The notes below the pieces were generated by a model. It worked only from the letters and a program-made list of their open reading frames with translations, was not told where the DNA came from and ran no database searches. Shown in pieces: positions 24,474 to 32,807 of a stretch of 33,555 bases of DNA (its first letter is position 1; every line of letters starts with the position of its first letter). The position numbers were made by a program, and so were the translations under genes. Source of the stretch: Deltaproteobacteria bacterium (GTDB lineage Bacteria; Desulfobacterota; Desulfobacteria; Desulfobacterales; B30-G6); contig JAHEIB010000006.1 of assembly GCA_024639645.1 (NCBI GenBank), positions 1-33,555 of the forward strand, in the 5' to 3' direction.

Positions 24474-25871
24474 TTGAACCGCAATGACATCATTGGTTAC
24501 CACTCCGAATGGAACCTGGGCAGCCCAGGCGGATGGGATTATCAGCGTATAACGCAGGATATCGGCAAAGCTGTCTGGGACCAGCTGTCCAGGAAATATG
24601 AATTGGGAGTGGAATTGAATTTCGAACACCCACTTTTCTATCCCGTCCACAGTTTCGTAGACATGCTTTTAGAGGCACACCGGTCACGGGAAGGCTCAAA
24701 CCCGGGACTGATCGCAGTTGTGGCCGAAGAAGAAACATTGGCGGATGTTATCGAGAATATTAACCTGGCAAAACACCTGCAGGCAGTGGATGGTATTTCC
24801 AGCGCCCTCATGGCACCGCATGAGCTGGCGCTGGAAAATGGTCAGGTTTGCTACAAGGGCCAGCCGGTATCCGTTCTTTTCATGGATTTCAACACCGATG
24901 TTCTCTTAAATCTGCATCGTAAGCAAAATCTGTCACCGGTCCTTAGAGCTGTGGCTGAAAACAGGGTTATCAATCCCAGAGGAACTGAACCGATAAATGC
25001 CAAGAGTGTTTTTGAACTTTTAACCGATCCCCAAACAAACGCCCGGTTTCATAAAGAAACCATTCTGCGTACACCATGGACAAGACAGTTTTACGATCGC
25101 AGAACAAAAGACAGGGATGACAGGTCAATTACCGATCTCATTTCGTGGACCCGTCAAAACTGGGAAAATCTTGTACTCAAGCCCGAACGTGGATATTCCG
25201 GAAAGGGTGTTCGTGTGGGGGGGGTCAACCATGATGCAGACGAGGCCATCAGCCTGGCGCTGAAATCGAACGACTATATTGTCCAGGAAAAAATTCCACT
25301 TTCATTGTGGGCAGAGGACATGCCGGAATTTGATGAGAACGAAGGTATTATCAAGGCTATCCAATATCAGACGGATTTCCGTTGTCTGTTCGAAGATAGA
25401 CACATGTTTGGCTTTGTTTGCCGATATGGATCTGTCCCGACAAACGTCGGGAGCGGCGGCGGTTTTCAGCCCATGGCGATTTTAAACTCCGACATGTCCG
25501 TTCGGGAGGCGACCCTTCGTGTGAATGAGGCTATCCTGAACATGGACCCTTCGGATGTTCTGGAAGCTGTGGATCTTCAAAAGAAGCTAGCCATCAGTGA
25601 GCAATTTACCTATCTTCTCGGACCGGTAAAAATGGCCTTGAGACCCAGAATTATTACAACTGGTCAAATTAAATATTTGAAGCAGTATTGCTCCGGCATA
25701 TGGTCAGACTGCCTTACATTGGAAAAAATGTGGCTTGACGGCGAACTTGAGAACATCATCAACATCGAAGCGGAAGAACTCGACATTGCCAGATCACAAC
25801 CATGGGGAGGTTCGCCGGCTATCCTTGCTTCAGACGGCATTTTCAGCTTTGGGGCACATAAGCAATCATGA
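24474..25871 (+). CDS. ATP-grasp domain protein (peptide-ligase-like)
   Basis: A 465-residue protein with an ATP-grasp fold in its second half: NLVLKPERGYSGKGVRVGG (about 231-249) is the nucleotide-binding strand-loop; DYIVQEKIPLSL the hinge; and DFRCLFEDRHMFGFVCRYG followed by TNVGSGGGF the metal/phosphate-binding end. Such enzymes activate a carboxylate as acyl-phosphate and join it to an amine or thiol. The N-terminal half (SEWNLGSPGGWDYQ onward) is not familiar. The start is TTG 24474, five bases after AGGAGG, rather than the longer frame from 24408, which has no ribosome-binding site. Its stop overlaps the next gene's ATG (ATGA), so the methyltransferase is translationally coupled. Confidence 0.75.
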   Translation: MNRNDIIGYHSEWNLGSPGGWDYQRITQDIGKAVWDQLSRKYELGVELNFEHPLFYPVHSFVDMLLEAHRSREGSNPGLIAVVAEEETLADVIENINLAKHLQAVDGISSALMAPHELALENGQVCYKGQPVSVLFMDFNTDVLLNLHRKQNLSPVLRAVAENRVINPRGTEPINAKSVFELLTDPQTNARFHKETILRTPWTRQFYDRRTKDRDDRSITDLISWTRQNWENLVLKPERGYSGKGVRVGGVNHDADEAISLALKSNDYIVQEKIPLSLWAEDMPEFDENEGIIKAIQYQTDFRCLFEDRHMFGFVCRYGSVPTNVGSGGGFQPMAILNSDMSVREATLRVNEAILNMDPSDVLEAVDLQKKLAISEQFTYLLGPVKMALRPRIITTGQIKYLKQYCSGIWSDCLTLEKMWLDGELENIINIEAEELDIARSQPWGGSPAILASDGIFSFGAHKQS

Positions 25872-26647
25872 AACACCTCGCAGACGAAAACTGGTGGATG
25901 TCTATTTTTGATGACGTATACCTGCAAACCGACGCGCGTTCAGTGTGTGATGACCACTTGACCCGCGAAGAGGTAAATTTTTTGGAAAAGGGTCTTAATA
26001 TTTCCAAACACTGGCGGATACTGGATCTTTGTGGGGGCCAGGGGCGTCATGCACTGGAACTCTCACGACGTGGGTTTTTAAACATTACCGTGTTCGATTA
26101 TTCAGGCTGTCTGTTATTGAATGGCAAACAGAATGCTGCCGGAGAAAACCTGGCAGTGACATTTGTCCGCGGGGATGCGCGATATGTGGGATTTCAGGAT
26201 GGTGGTTTCGATTTAATCATGCTCATGGGCAGCTCTTTTGGATACTTTGTACGTGAAGGTGAAAACAGGAAAATTCTCACGGAGTCTTTTCGTCTGCTCA
26301 TGCCCCAGGGAATAATATTACTGGATCTGCCCGATAGAAATCATGTTATAGACAATTTCAAATCACGTGCCCATCACAGGGTCAATAATCAACTCGAAGT
26401 TATCCGTGAACGAAAATTGGAAGAGGGTGTTATCTATTGTCGCGAGAAGGTTATGAATGCCTCAAACGATTGTATTCGAGACAATGTTTATTGTACGAGA
26501 CTATACAGCCAACAGCATATTCAGGACATACTGGAGGATGTCGGATTTCATGATATCCGGTTCAAAACCGATTTTATGCGCCGGGACAAACTCGGTGATT
26601 ACGGGTGTATGACCAACCGTATGGTTGTTCTGGCAAGCAAAAGCTGA
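25868..26647 (+). CDS. class I SAM-dependent methyltransferase
   Basis: A 259-residue methyltransferase. ILDLCGGQGRHALELSRRG (about 51-69) is motif I for S-adenosylmethionine; VFDYSGCLL is motif II with the acidic ribose ligand; VRGDARYVGFQDGGFDLIMLMGSSFGYF covers motifs III-IV. GIILLDLPDRNHV follows. The C-terminal part is a typical substrate domain ending in VVLASKS. The start codon overlaps the ATP-grasp stop (ATGA at 25868-25871). Coupling to an ATP-grasp ligase suggests methylation of the ligation product or of its substrate. A structured miniature element begins within 40 bases of the stop. Confidence 0.82.
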   Translation: MKHLADENWWMSIFDDVYLQTDARSVCDDHLTREEVNFLEKGLNISKHWRILDLCGGQGRHALELSRRGFLNITVFDYSGCLLLNGKQNAAGENLAVTFVRGDARYVGFQDGGFDLIMLMGSSFGYFVREGENRKILTESFRLLMPQGIILLDLPDRNHVIDNFKSRAHHRVNNQLEVIRERKLEEGVIYCREKVMNASNDCIRDNVYCTRLYSQQHIQDILEDVGFHDIRFKTDFMRRDKLGDYGCMTNRMVVLASKS

Positions 26648-26680
26648 CAGGCAGCCATAACGCTGGGGCCCATCCCAGAC

Positions 26681-26978
26681 AAATCCCCAGCGTTGCAAAA
26701 GTCGGAGGGCTTTAGAGTCAAGGCGCCTGAGGGTGAAGTCGTAGTTTTTTACTTCGAACCCTCAGCAACGCAGAATCTGAAGTTCTCCGGCTTTCCCGTA
26801 GGGTAAACAACATGGTAAAATAGACGCCATCCTTCTTGTCCCAGCGTAGCTCAGAGAGCGAAGACGGAAGAATTCACCTGGGGGAATATCCAAGAAATGG
26901 CGCTATCAATACAATTTTTATATAATAACAGATCATTATCTATACTTTGCCATGTTGTTTATGCAACTTTGGGGAAAT
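26681..26978. mobile_element. structured miniature inverted-repeat element, copy 1
   Basis: A 290-bp element (26685-26974) with ends CCCCAGCGTTGCAAAA and, inverted, CCCCAAAGTTGCATAAA, flanked by AAAT on both sides (26681-26684 and 26975-26978), i.e. a 4-bp target duplication. Inside are a branched stem-loop (26701-26790; inner stem CTGAGGGT 26727-26734 with ACCCTCAG 26758-26765) and a long-range inverted repeat AAACAACATGG (26805-26815) with 26950-26960. There is no coding frame. The right duplication ends one base before the HerA-like stop codon. This explains the gene-free stretch 26648-26979. An inverted AACGCTGGGG (26659-26668) just outside pairs with the left end. Confidence 0.8.
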
Positions 26979-26979
26979 G

Positions 26980-29406
26980 TCAGTCAGGACTTATCCCGCC
27001 ACCTGCATTCTTTCTAAATGGCATCCATGTCAACCCAAAGACTTCCAGCGTAATATTGGTACTTTTGGGTTTTATACTGATTTCCTCCAGTCTTTCGACA
27101 TCCGTATCCAAGGACAGCTCAATCGCATCAATATCCTCCTGCAGGCGTTCGTCGAGGTCAGCCAATTGCAGACGGATAGACTCAGCCCTCTCTGTGGCCC
27201 TGGCTACATCCATTTTTTCTTTTTTAACGCGGCTGGCGGATCTCATGGCGGTTCCAACCCGTGAAGCCGATGTGGCACTCACAGCCTTGCGGCCCAGAAA
27301 GGCGCCCAGAACGGCGGTGCCAAAAGAAATTGCGGTCTGCATTTTCGAGGCTTTGGCCTGCTCGGCTTCTCTTTCAATGGCTTGTTCCGAGCGCATCAGC
27401 CGATCTTTTAATGTGGTGAAGCGTTTGCTGTATTTTCTGCGCAGTTTCTCAACTTCCAGATCGCGTTTTTCACGCATTGTCTGAGCCAGTCTTGATCGAA
27501 ACTCGCCTTCGGATTCACCCAAATGACTGGTCATGCCAAAACGTTTTGAATGCAAAATCAATTTCGGCCGGTTTTGGCGTACCCAGCGTAACAAGTCCTT
27601 GTTCCACTTGCGGTAGCTGGTGACCTTGGATGCCGCTGCAGGCAGATCCGCATACTGCCCCCCAGGTATGGGGGTGGTCTCAATGGCGAAAGGGTCGACC
27701 TCTACGGCACTGTCCCAGTCCAAAGCAAGCGGGCCATCTTCCAGCTGGGCGGCAAGGGCCAGTGTTTCGGTGGTCTCGACCTTATATTTGGCACTGGTGT
27801 AATGGACATCCATACGACCGATAACACCCGGATAATACACCACGCCATGACCGGCGCCGGAGGCCGGCATATAAAAGGTTTCAATTCCTGGCGGCAGTGT
27901 TGGGGGGCCTGTTGCAACCTGAACGGGTTCAAACGTTTTTTGCGGAACGCCGGCTGAAGGATCATCCGCAAGGTTGTTGGCGGTTGTTGCCAGGCTTGTG
28001 CTATCCTTTTTCAGGGTTTTGATCTGCTCCCGGGTCATGGGACCGCGCAAATAGGACAAGGCCCAGCGGGTTTGAAAAATAACAGGTTCGTTTTCGTGAA
28101 CGTTATGCAGGAGAAATACCCGCTTTCCCAGGCCTGCCAGAATCTCTTCCATACGGCCGCGGTCAAATCCACCGCCCGCGGCAGCCCCCTCAAGGCCCTC
28201 CAGAACACGCCCTTTGTCACGTTCGGTCTGAAGACGACCGATAAACCATGTACCGGTATTGGAAAGTCCTTTATAGTCCAGATCCACCGGATTTTGGGTA
28301 GACAGTACAACACCCAGCCCATATGCGCGTGCCTGCTTCAAAAGGGTCAAAAGAGGTGTCTTGGAGGGAGGATTGCTGATGGGGGGGAAATATCCGAAAA
28401 TCTCATCCATATACAAAATAGCTCGTAGGCTGGAAGTACCGGCTTGGGTTCGCATCCATCCGATAATTTCGTTGAGGAGCATGGAAACGAAAAACATCCG
28501 TTCAGTATCTGAAAGATGGCTGATGGTAAAAATGGAAGCACGGGGTTTTCCCTGGTCCGTGTAAAGCATCTGTCCAATGTTGAGAGGGGAGCCTTCCATC
28601 CAGGATTCAAAACCCGGAGACGCCAGGAGATTGTTCAGACGCATGGCCAGGGCAAATCGCTCTTTGGCTGGGTAGAACATCTCCAGGTCCATTACACCAA
28701 TGCGTTGAAAAGGCGGCGACTGTATGGCATGGATAAGACCGGCAATATCGAGATTTCTGGACTCAGACCAGGTATCTTCAAGGATTTTGGCAATCAGGAT
28801 ATGCTCTCGGCTGGTGATGGGATCCGCTTCAATACCCAAAAGAGCCAGAATACCCGTGGCCGTCGTCTGGATGCAATCGCGAAACAGGTCGGGTTCTCCA
28901 AGAATCGCAGGCGGCGGGGGTGTAAAGGACTTTAAAACACTCACCGGTTCCCCTGCATGACTGCCCGGGGTATACACGGTAAAATCTGCCGCAGCTTTCA
29001 GACGTGCCATGCGTTCCGGTGCCTGGCCCCATTCCGCGAGCCCCTTACGCCAGGCTTCAGCCTGCTTGGCAGCAAATTCATCGATGCTGAGCCCCTTGTT
29101 CAGGGCATCTTGGGCGTTCACCCAGGGTTGGAAATCCTTGGGCTTAAGATCCGGAAAGTTCAAAAGCAGGTTGGGCAGATCTCCTTTGGGGTCGATAGCT
29201 ATTACGGGAATATTGTCTATCAGCGCTTCTTCCAGAAGACCGATGCCGAGTCCTGTTTTACCGCTGCCGGTCATGCCGATGATGACGGCGTGGGTGTTAA
29301 GGTCTTTGGAGTCGTAGAGGATCAGGTCATCTTTAAGCGTGCGGGTGGCCGGGTCATATTCCTTGCCGAGATAAAATGCGCCGAGTTTTTCGTAGTTTTG
29401 AATCAT
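26980..29406 (-). CDS. HerA-like AAA+/FtsK-type ATPase with coiled-coil tail
   Basis: An 808-residue ATPase of the HerA/VirB4-FtsK clade (DUF853/DUF87-like). Walker A is IGMTGSGKTGLG (about 43-54), Walker B AILYMDEIFGYFPP (about 343-356), with VVLSTQNPVDLDYKGLSNTGTWFIGRLQT as the sensor/arginine region. IAIDPKGDLPNLL after Walker A is typical of HerA-like proteins. The C-terminal 200 residues are Arg/Lys/Glu-rich coiled coil interrupted by a short apolar stretch (TAISFGTAVLGAFLG). Canonical HerA partners with NurA nuclease in DNA-end processing, but no nuclease is adjacent, so DNA pumping is inferred only from the fold. ATG 29406 follows GGGAGG at about seven bases. The gene is bracketed by two miniature-element copies. 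Confidence 0.82.
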   Translation of the reverse strand: MIQNYEKLGAFYLGKEYDPATRTLKDDLILYDSKDLNTHAVIIGMTGSGKTGLGIGLLEEALIDNIPVIAIDPKGDLPNLLLNFPDLKPKDFQPWVNAQDALNKGLSIDEFAAKQAEAWRKGLAEWGQAPERMARLKAAADFTVYTPGSHAGEPVSVLKSFTPPPPAILGEPDLFRDCIQTTATGILALLGIEADPITSREHILIAKILEDTWSESRNLDIAGLIHAIQSPPFQRIGVMDLEMFYPAKERFALAMRLNNLLASPGFESWMEGSPLNIGQMLYTDQGKPRASIFTISHLSDTERMFFVSMLLNEIIGWMRTQAGTSSLRAILYMDEIFGYFPPISNPPSKTPLLTLLKQARAYGLGVVLSTQNPVDLDYKGLSNTGTWFIGRLQTERDKGRVLEGLEGAAAGGGFDRGRMEEILAGLGKRVFLLHNVHENEPVIFQTRWALSYLRGPMTREQIKTLKKDSTSLATTANNLADDPSAGVPQKTFEPVQVATGPPTLPPGIETFYMPASGAGHGVVYYPGVIGRMDVHYTSAKYKVETTETLALAAQLEDGPLALDWDSAVEVDPFAIETTPIPGGQYADLPAAASKVTSYRKWNKDLLRWVRQNRPKLILHSKRFGMTSHLGESEGEFRSRLAQTMREKRDLEVEKLRRKYSKRFTTLKDRLMRSEQAIEREAEQAKASKMQTAISFGTAVLGAFLGRKAVSATSASRVGTAMRSASRVKKEKMDVARATERAESIRLQLADLDERLQEDIDAIELSLDTDVERLEEISIKPKSTNITLEVFGLTWMPFRKNAGGGISPD

Positions 29407-29504
29407 TGATCAACCTCCCAAAAAACAATTTGCTTGTTTTACCTATATCGTTCTGTCTGTGTGGGTGAATGATGCGTAATTGCGGATGAGAATGCTTGGC
29501 CATC

Positions 29505-29768
29505 TTTACCCCAACGTTGCAAAAGTCGGAGGGCTTCAGAGCCAAGGCGTCAAGGGTGAAGCTGTAGTCGTTTACCGCGAATCCTTGACAACACCGGATC
29601 TGATGTCCTCCGGCTTTCCCGAAGGGTAAACAACATGGCAAAATCGACCCCATCCTTTGAATTTACAAAGGGAAGTATCCAGAAAATGGCGCTTTTATTA
29701 TGATATCAGCTATAATAACGGTTCATTAAGCATCCTTTGCCATGTTGTTTATGCAACCTTGGGGTTTA
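29505..29768. mobile_element. structured miniature inverted-repeat element, copy 2
   Basis: A 256-bp element (29509-29764), same orientation as copy 1, with ends CCCCAACGTTGCAAAA and, inverted, CCCCAAGGTTGCATAAA, flanked by TTTA on both sides (29505-29508 and 29765-29768). The inner stem here is TCAAGGGT with ATCCTTGA (about 29550-29588), and the long-range repeat AAACAACATGGCAAA (29628-29642) pairs perfectly with 29736-29750. The loop inside the long-range repeat differs strongly from copy 1 while the stems are kept. It lies between the divergent HerA-like and UROD genes. Confidence 0.82.
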
Positions 29769-29979
29769 TTGCATTCTTTCAGTAAGAAGATTACGAACCG
29801 GATGTGCGACTGTCAAGATATAATATCCAAAATTTTATGGGATTGTGGTGCAGATCCGGGGCGTCCATTGGAATATTGAATGACAACAGGCCGGGATGAT
29901 GCTATGGAGCCTTACGATGGTGTTGAACCCATTTTTACCATGAAGAGATATAAGCTTGGCGACGGATAGCCAACGCCGT

Positions 29980-30002
29980 GATGCCGGACTTGATCCGGCA
30001 TC
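29980..30002. repeat. REP-like hairpin GATGCCGGA-CTTGA-TCCGGCATC
   Basis: A perfect 9-bp stem with a five-base loop. With the following CGCCTTTGCGGGAATGACA (about 30042-30060) it matches the widespread intergenic repeat of proteobacteria that reads, inverted, TGTCATTCCCGC...GGATGCCGGATC. No gene is seen between 29769 and 30104. Confidence 0.7.
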
Positions 30003-30104
30003 CAGTATTCTTATGGATAGGGCTAAAGCTTCACTTCGTGCCCCGCCTTTGCGGGAATGACAACCTGTGAGTATTTATCAGCCGGAGTAATAAGAACAAG
30101 AACT

Positions 30105-31250
30105 ATGACATTAGCAACCAGCATGAGCATAAACCCTGTCACCGAAGAAGCCCATGTCGCTATCGGAGCTCAAAGCAATGACCACTCAGCCCATATAGCC
30201 GGTGTTCCCTCAAAACAGTTTTTCACAGACCCCCTCACATTCACACGTGTACAACTTCTCGTTACCGAATATTACCGGTTCGATGTCGTCAGTAATTTCT
30301 GGGACGTTTATAACATAGAAGCCGAAGCCCTGGGGCAAAGGGTCATTTATCCTTCCGGGGGAATACCAGATACCGACCGCACCCGACCACTTATCCGTAC
30401 ACCAGCGGACCTGGATCGAATCAACCCTCCTGATCCATATAAATCCGGCCGGATGCCATGGGTTCGGGAGGTCAATAAACATTACCTGGAAAGGACAGGA
30501 AAACTTGAACGGATCTATTTTTCCGGGCCGTTCAGCATTGCTGCAAACATCAGGGGATATGAAAACCTGGTCACGGATATATTCGATCGGCCGCGTTTTG
30601 TACACCGTCTGTTTAAATTTCTGTGTGACCATGTCATCGTACCTTATGTCGAGGTGATGAAAGGCGAGGCCGAAAATGATGAGCTGATTATCGATGGACG
30701 TGATGCCTGGGCTTCTCCACCCATGATCACCCTTGATATGATGGATGAATATGTGGTTGCCTACACTGAGCGGCTGCGAAACATATTAGGCGAAAATGTA
30801 ATTACAAGAGGAAACTGGGGCGATGCGAAAAGCGGAGACCCTGAGCGGTTTTTTTCGCAAAAACTCAAATGCAGCTCCGGTTCCCTGAGTGTACTGGATC
30901 CGGATCTTTACGATGTCGGACCCGATAGGGTTAAGACCTTTGCAAATAAGCACAACGCTATAGTAGCTGCAGGTATCGATGCTACGCTGTTGAAAGATGG
31001 TCCGGTTGAAGCTATTGTGGAACGCATCAAACTCTATATCGACAAGATGGCACGAGACGGTCGCTGTATGATTCACCTGAACCAGATTCCTGTCGATACC
31101 CCTTCGGATCATATTCATGCGGCTGTGGCGGCGTGTCATACCTATGGGCGATTTCCCATCCCGGAGAATTTGGAAGACATACCCTTTGACGTTCCGAAAA
31201 GAGAGCGTTTTTTGGAGTTTGTGCGGCAAAAAGGGGAGCGGTTCGATTGA
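30105..31250 (+). CDS. uroporphyrinogen-decarboxylase-family (corrinoid methyltransferase-like) protein
   Basis: A 381-residue TIM-barrel protein of the UROD/MtaA family. FWDVYNIEAEALGQRVIYP, then PLIRTPADLDRINPPDPYKSGRMP, is the N-terminal layout of the corrinoid-linked members common in Desulfobacterota; RIYFSGPFSIAANIRGYENLVTDIFDRPRFVHRLFKF follows. In MtaA-type enzymes a zinc His-x-Cys lies before the Val-Asp strand; here the corresponding stretch reads KCSSGSLSVLDPDLYDVG, lacking the His, so Zn-thiolate activation is uncertain. True heme-pathway HemE is unlikely. Start ATG 30105 is preferred to ATG 30057, which lies inside the REP-like repeat; ATG 30123 is also possible. No corrinoid protein is adjacent. 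Confidence 0.75.
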   Translation: MTLATSMSINPVTEEAHVAIGAQSNDHSAHIAGVPSKQFFTDPLTFTRVQLLVTEYYRFDVVSNFWDVYNIEAEALGQRVIYPSGGIPDTDRTRPLIRTPADLDRINPPDPYKSGRMPWVREVNKHYLERTGKLERIYFSGPFSIAANIRGYENLVTDIFDRPRFVHRLFKFLCDHVIVPYVEVMKGEAENDELIIDGRDAWASPPMITLDMMDEYVVAYTERLRNILGENVITRGNWGDAKSGDPERFFSQKLKCSSGSLSVLDPDLYDVGPDRVKTFANKHNAIVAAGIDATLLKDGPVEAIVERIKLYIDKMARDGRCMIHLNQIPVDTPSDHIHAAVAACHTYGRFPIPENLEDIPFDVPKRERFLEFVRQKGERFD

Positions 31251-31264
31251 TACATTTGCATGGA

Positions 31265-31291
31265 TCACCCATTTCGTTCTATAGTGGGTGA
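31265..31291. terminator. hairpin after the UROD-family gene
   Basis: TCACCCA (31265-31271) and TGGGTGA (31285-31291), a 7-bp perfect stem with a 13-base loop starting 15 bases after the stop. No T run follows, so it may stabilise the transcript end or act with another factor. Confidence 0.35.
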
Positions 31292-31351
31292 AATCCGAAA
31301 GTCGCGTTAATAACCAGCATAAAAAATTTAACCTGTTTATGGAGTGGAAAC

Positions 31352-32806
31352 ATGTCAGACCAATTTGAAAATGAAGAGAATGAGCCGGAAGAGGAAAGTT
31401 TTGCAGATCTTTTTGAATCCTACAGTGCGGGCATGAGTGACGATCTTCAACTCGGCGACAAAGTATCCGGCAAGATCATATCCATAGGAAAGGACGCTGT
31501 TTTTCTGGATGTTGGCACCAAGGTGGACGGCACCGTAGAGCGAGCCGAGCTATTGGACGATGAGGGGAGTCTGTTATTTGCGGAAGGCGATGAAATCGAA
31601 CTGTATGTGGTGGAACGTAATGACCATGAAATACGTCTTTCCAAAGCGATTTCCGGCATCGGCGGTGTGGAAATGCTGAGGGAAGCGTTTCAAAGCGCCA
31701 TACCCGTGGAGGGAAAAGTACAGGCCACCTGCAAAGGCGGCTTTAACGTGGAAATCCTTCACCGCCGGGCGTTTTGCCCCATAAGCCAGATGGATGTCGA
31801 ATATGTTGAAACACCGGAAGACTATGTGGGTCAGGGGTATGAATTTCTAATTACGCAATTTGAGGATAACGGCAAAAACATCGTGGTTTCCCGGCGAAAG
31901 ATTTTGGCCAAGGCCATGGAAAAAGAAAAAGCATCTTTCTTGAGCACATTGAAGCAAGATGATGTTGTGGAGGGACGCGTTACCAAGCTCATGCCATACG
32001 GGGCATTTGTCGAACTGGTGCCGGGTCTGGAAGGCATGGTACATATTTCGGAATTGAGCTGGTCCCGGATGGAAAAACCCGAGCAGATAATTCAAGCCAA
32101 CGACAGGGTTCTGGTGAAAGTGATGGGCATCACGGACGGTGAAAAGAAGAACACGAAAAAAATCTCTCTCTCCATGAAACAGGTGGAAGAAGATCCCTGG
32201 AATCAGGTGTCGGAAAAATTTAATTCGGGAGACAAGGTCAACGGAACAGTAACCCGTTGTATGGATTTCGGTGTATTTGTGGAGATTGCACCGGGTATTG
32301 AAGGGCTGGTTCACATCAGTGAGATGAGCTATGTAAAGCGTGTGCTGAAGCCTGCGGATGAAGTGACGCCGGGGGAAAACGTTTCCGTTCTGATCAAGGA
32401 TATCGATCCACGAAAACGCAGGATATCCCTCAGTATGCGTGACACCCAGGGGGATCCGTGGCTTGAGGTGTCTGACACTTTCAAGGTTGGTCAGGTTATT
32501 GCGGGAACACTGGAACATAAAGAAGCTTTTGGCTATTTCGTTACCCTGGTGCCGGGGGTCACCGGACTGCTGCCGAAATCAAAATTCAACCTGGCTGAAA
32601 AACCCGGCCACCTGGAACAACTCAAACCCGGTGATCCCATCAGCGTCAGCGTGACGGAGATACATGCACGTGACAGGAAGATTACCCTGGCACCGGGTGA
32701 CGCATCAGATGAAAGCGGTTGGAAGGATTATTCAGAAAACACCAAGACGGAGCCTATGAGTGATCTGGCACTGAAGCTCAAGGCGCTCTTGGATTCGAAA
32801 GGGTAA
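31352..32806 (+). CDS. S1 RNA-binding-domain protein (ribosomal protein S1-like)
   Basis: A 484-residue cytoplasmic RNA-binding protein with an acidic N-terminus (about 30 residues) and five S1 OB-fold repeats at roughly 33-103, 115-187, 198-275, 288-365 and 372-450. Repeats 3 and 4 are the most canonical (VVEGRVTKLMPYGAFVEL...GLEGMVHISELS; VNGTVTRCMDFGVFVEI...GIEGLVHISEMS), each ending DPW; repeats 1, 2 and 5 are divergent. Proteobacterial S1 usually has six repeats (~560 residues), so this is a shorter paralogue or clade-specific form that probably assists translation initiation or mRNA handling. ATG 31352 follows TGGAGTGGAAAC, giving GGAG at about seven bases. Confidence 0.83.
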   Translation: MSDQFENEENEPEEESFADLFESYSAGMSDDLQLGDKVSGKIISIGKDAVFLDVGTKVDGTVERAELLDDEGSLLFAEGDEIELYVVERNDHEIRLSKAISGIGGVEMLREAFQSAIPVEGKVQATCKGGFNVEILHRRAFCPISQMDVEYVETPEDYVGQGYEFLITQFEDNGKNIVVSRRKILAKAMEKEKASFLSTLKQDDVVEGRVTKLMPYGAFVELVPGLEGMVHISELSWSRMEKPEQIIQANDRVLVKVMGITDGEKKNTKKISLSMKQVEEDPWNQVSEKFNSGDKVNGTVTRCMDFGVFVEIAPGIEGLVHISEMSYVKRVLKPADEVTPGENVSVLIKDIDPRKRRISLSMRDTQGDPWLEVSDTFKVGQVIAGTLEHKEAFGYFVTLVPGVTGLLPKSKFNLAEKPGHLEQLKPGDPISVSVTEIHARDRKITLAPGDASDESGWKDYSENTKTEPMSDLALKLKALLDSKG

Positions 32807-32807
32807 G

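Noticed and set aside
26980-29406. The HerA-like ATPase as part of an anti-phage defence system
   Set aside because: HerA-like proteins do occur in defence systems, but no nuclease, sirtuin or other effector gene is adjacent, and the flanking genes are metabolic; the claim would rest on the fold alone.
26681-29768. A composite transposon carrying the HerA-like gene between two flanking repeats
   Set aside because: Each repeat copy has its own matching 4-bp duplication (AAAT/AAAT and TTTA/TTTA), so they inserted separately; the gene was not moved in by them.
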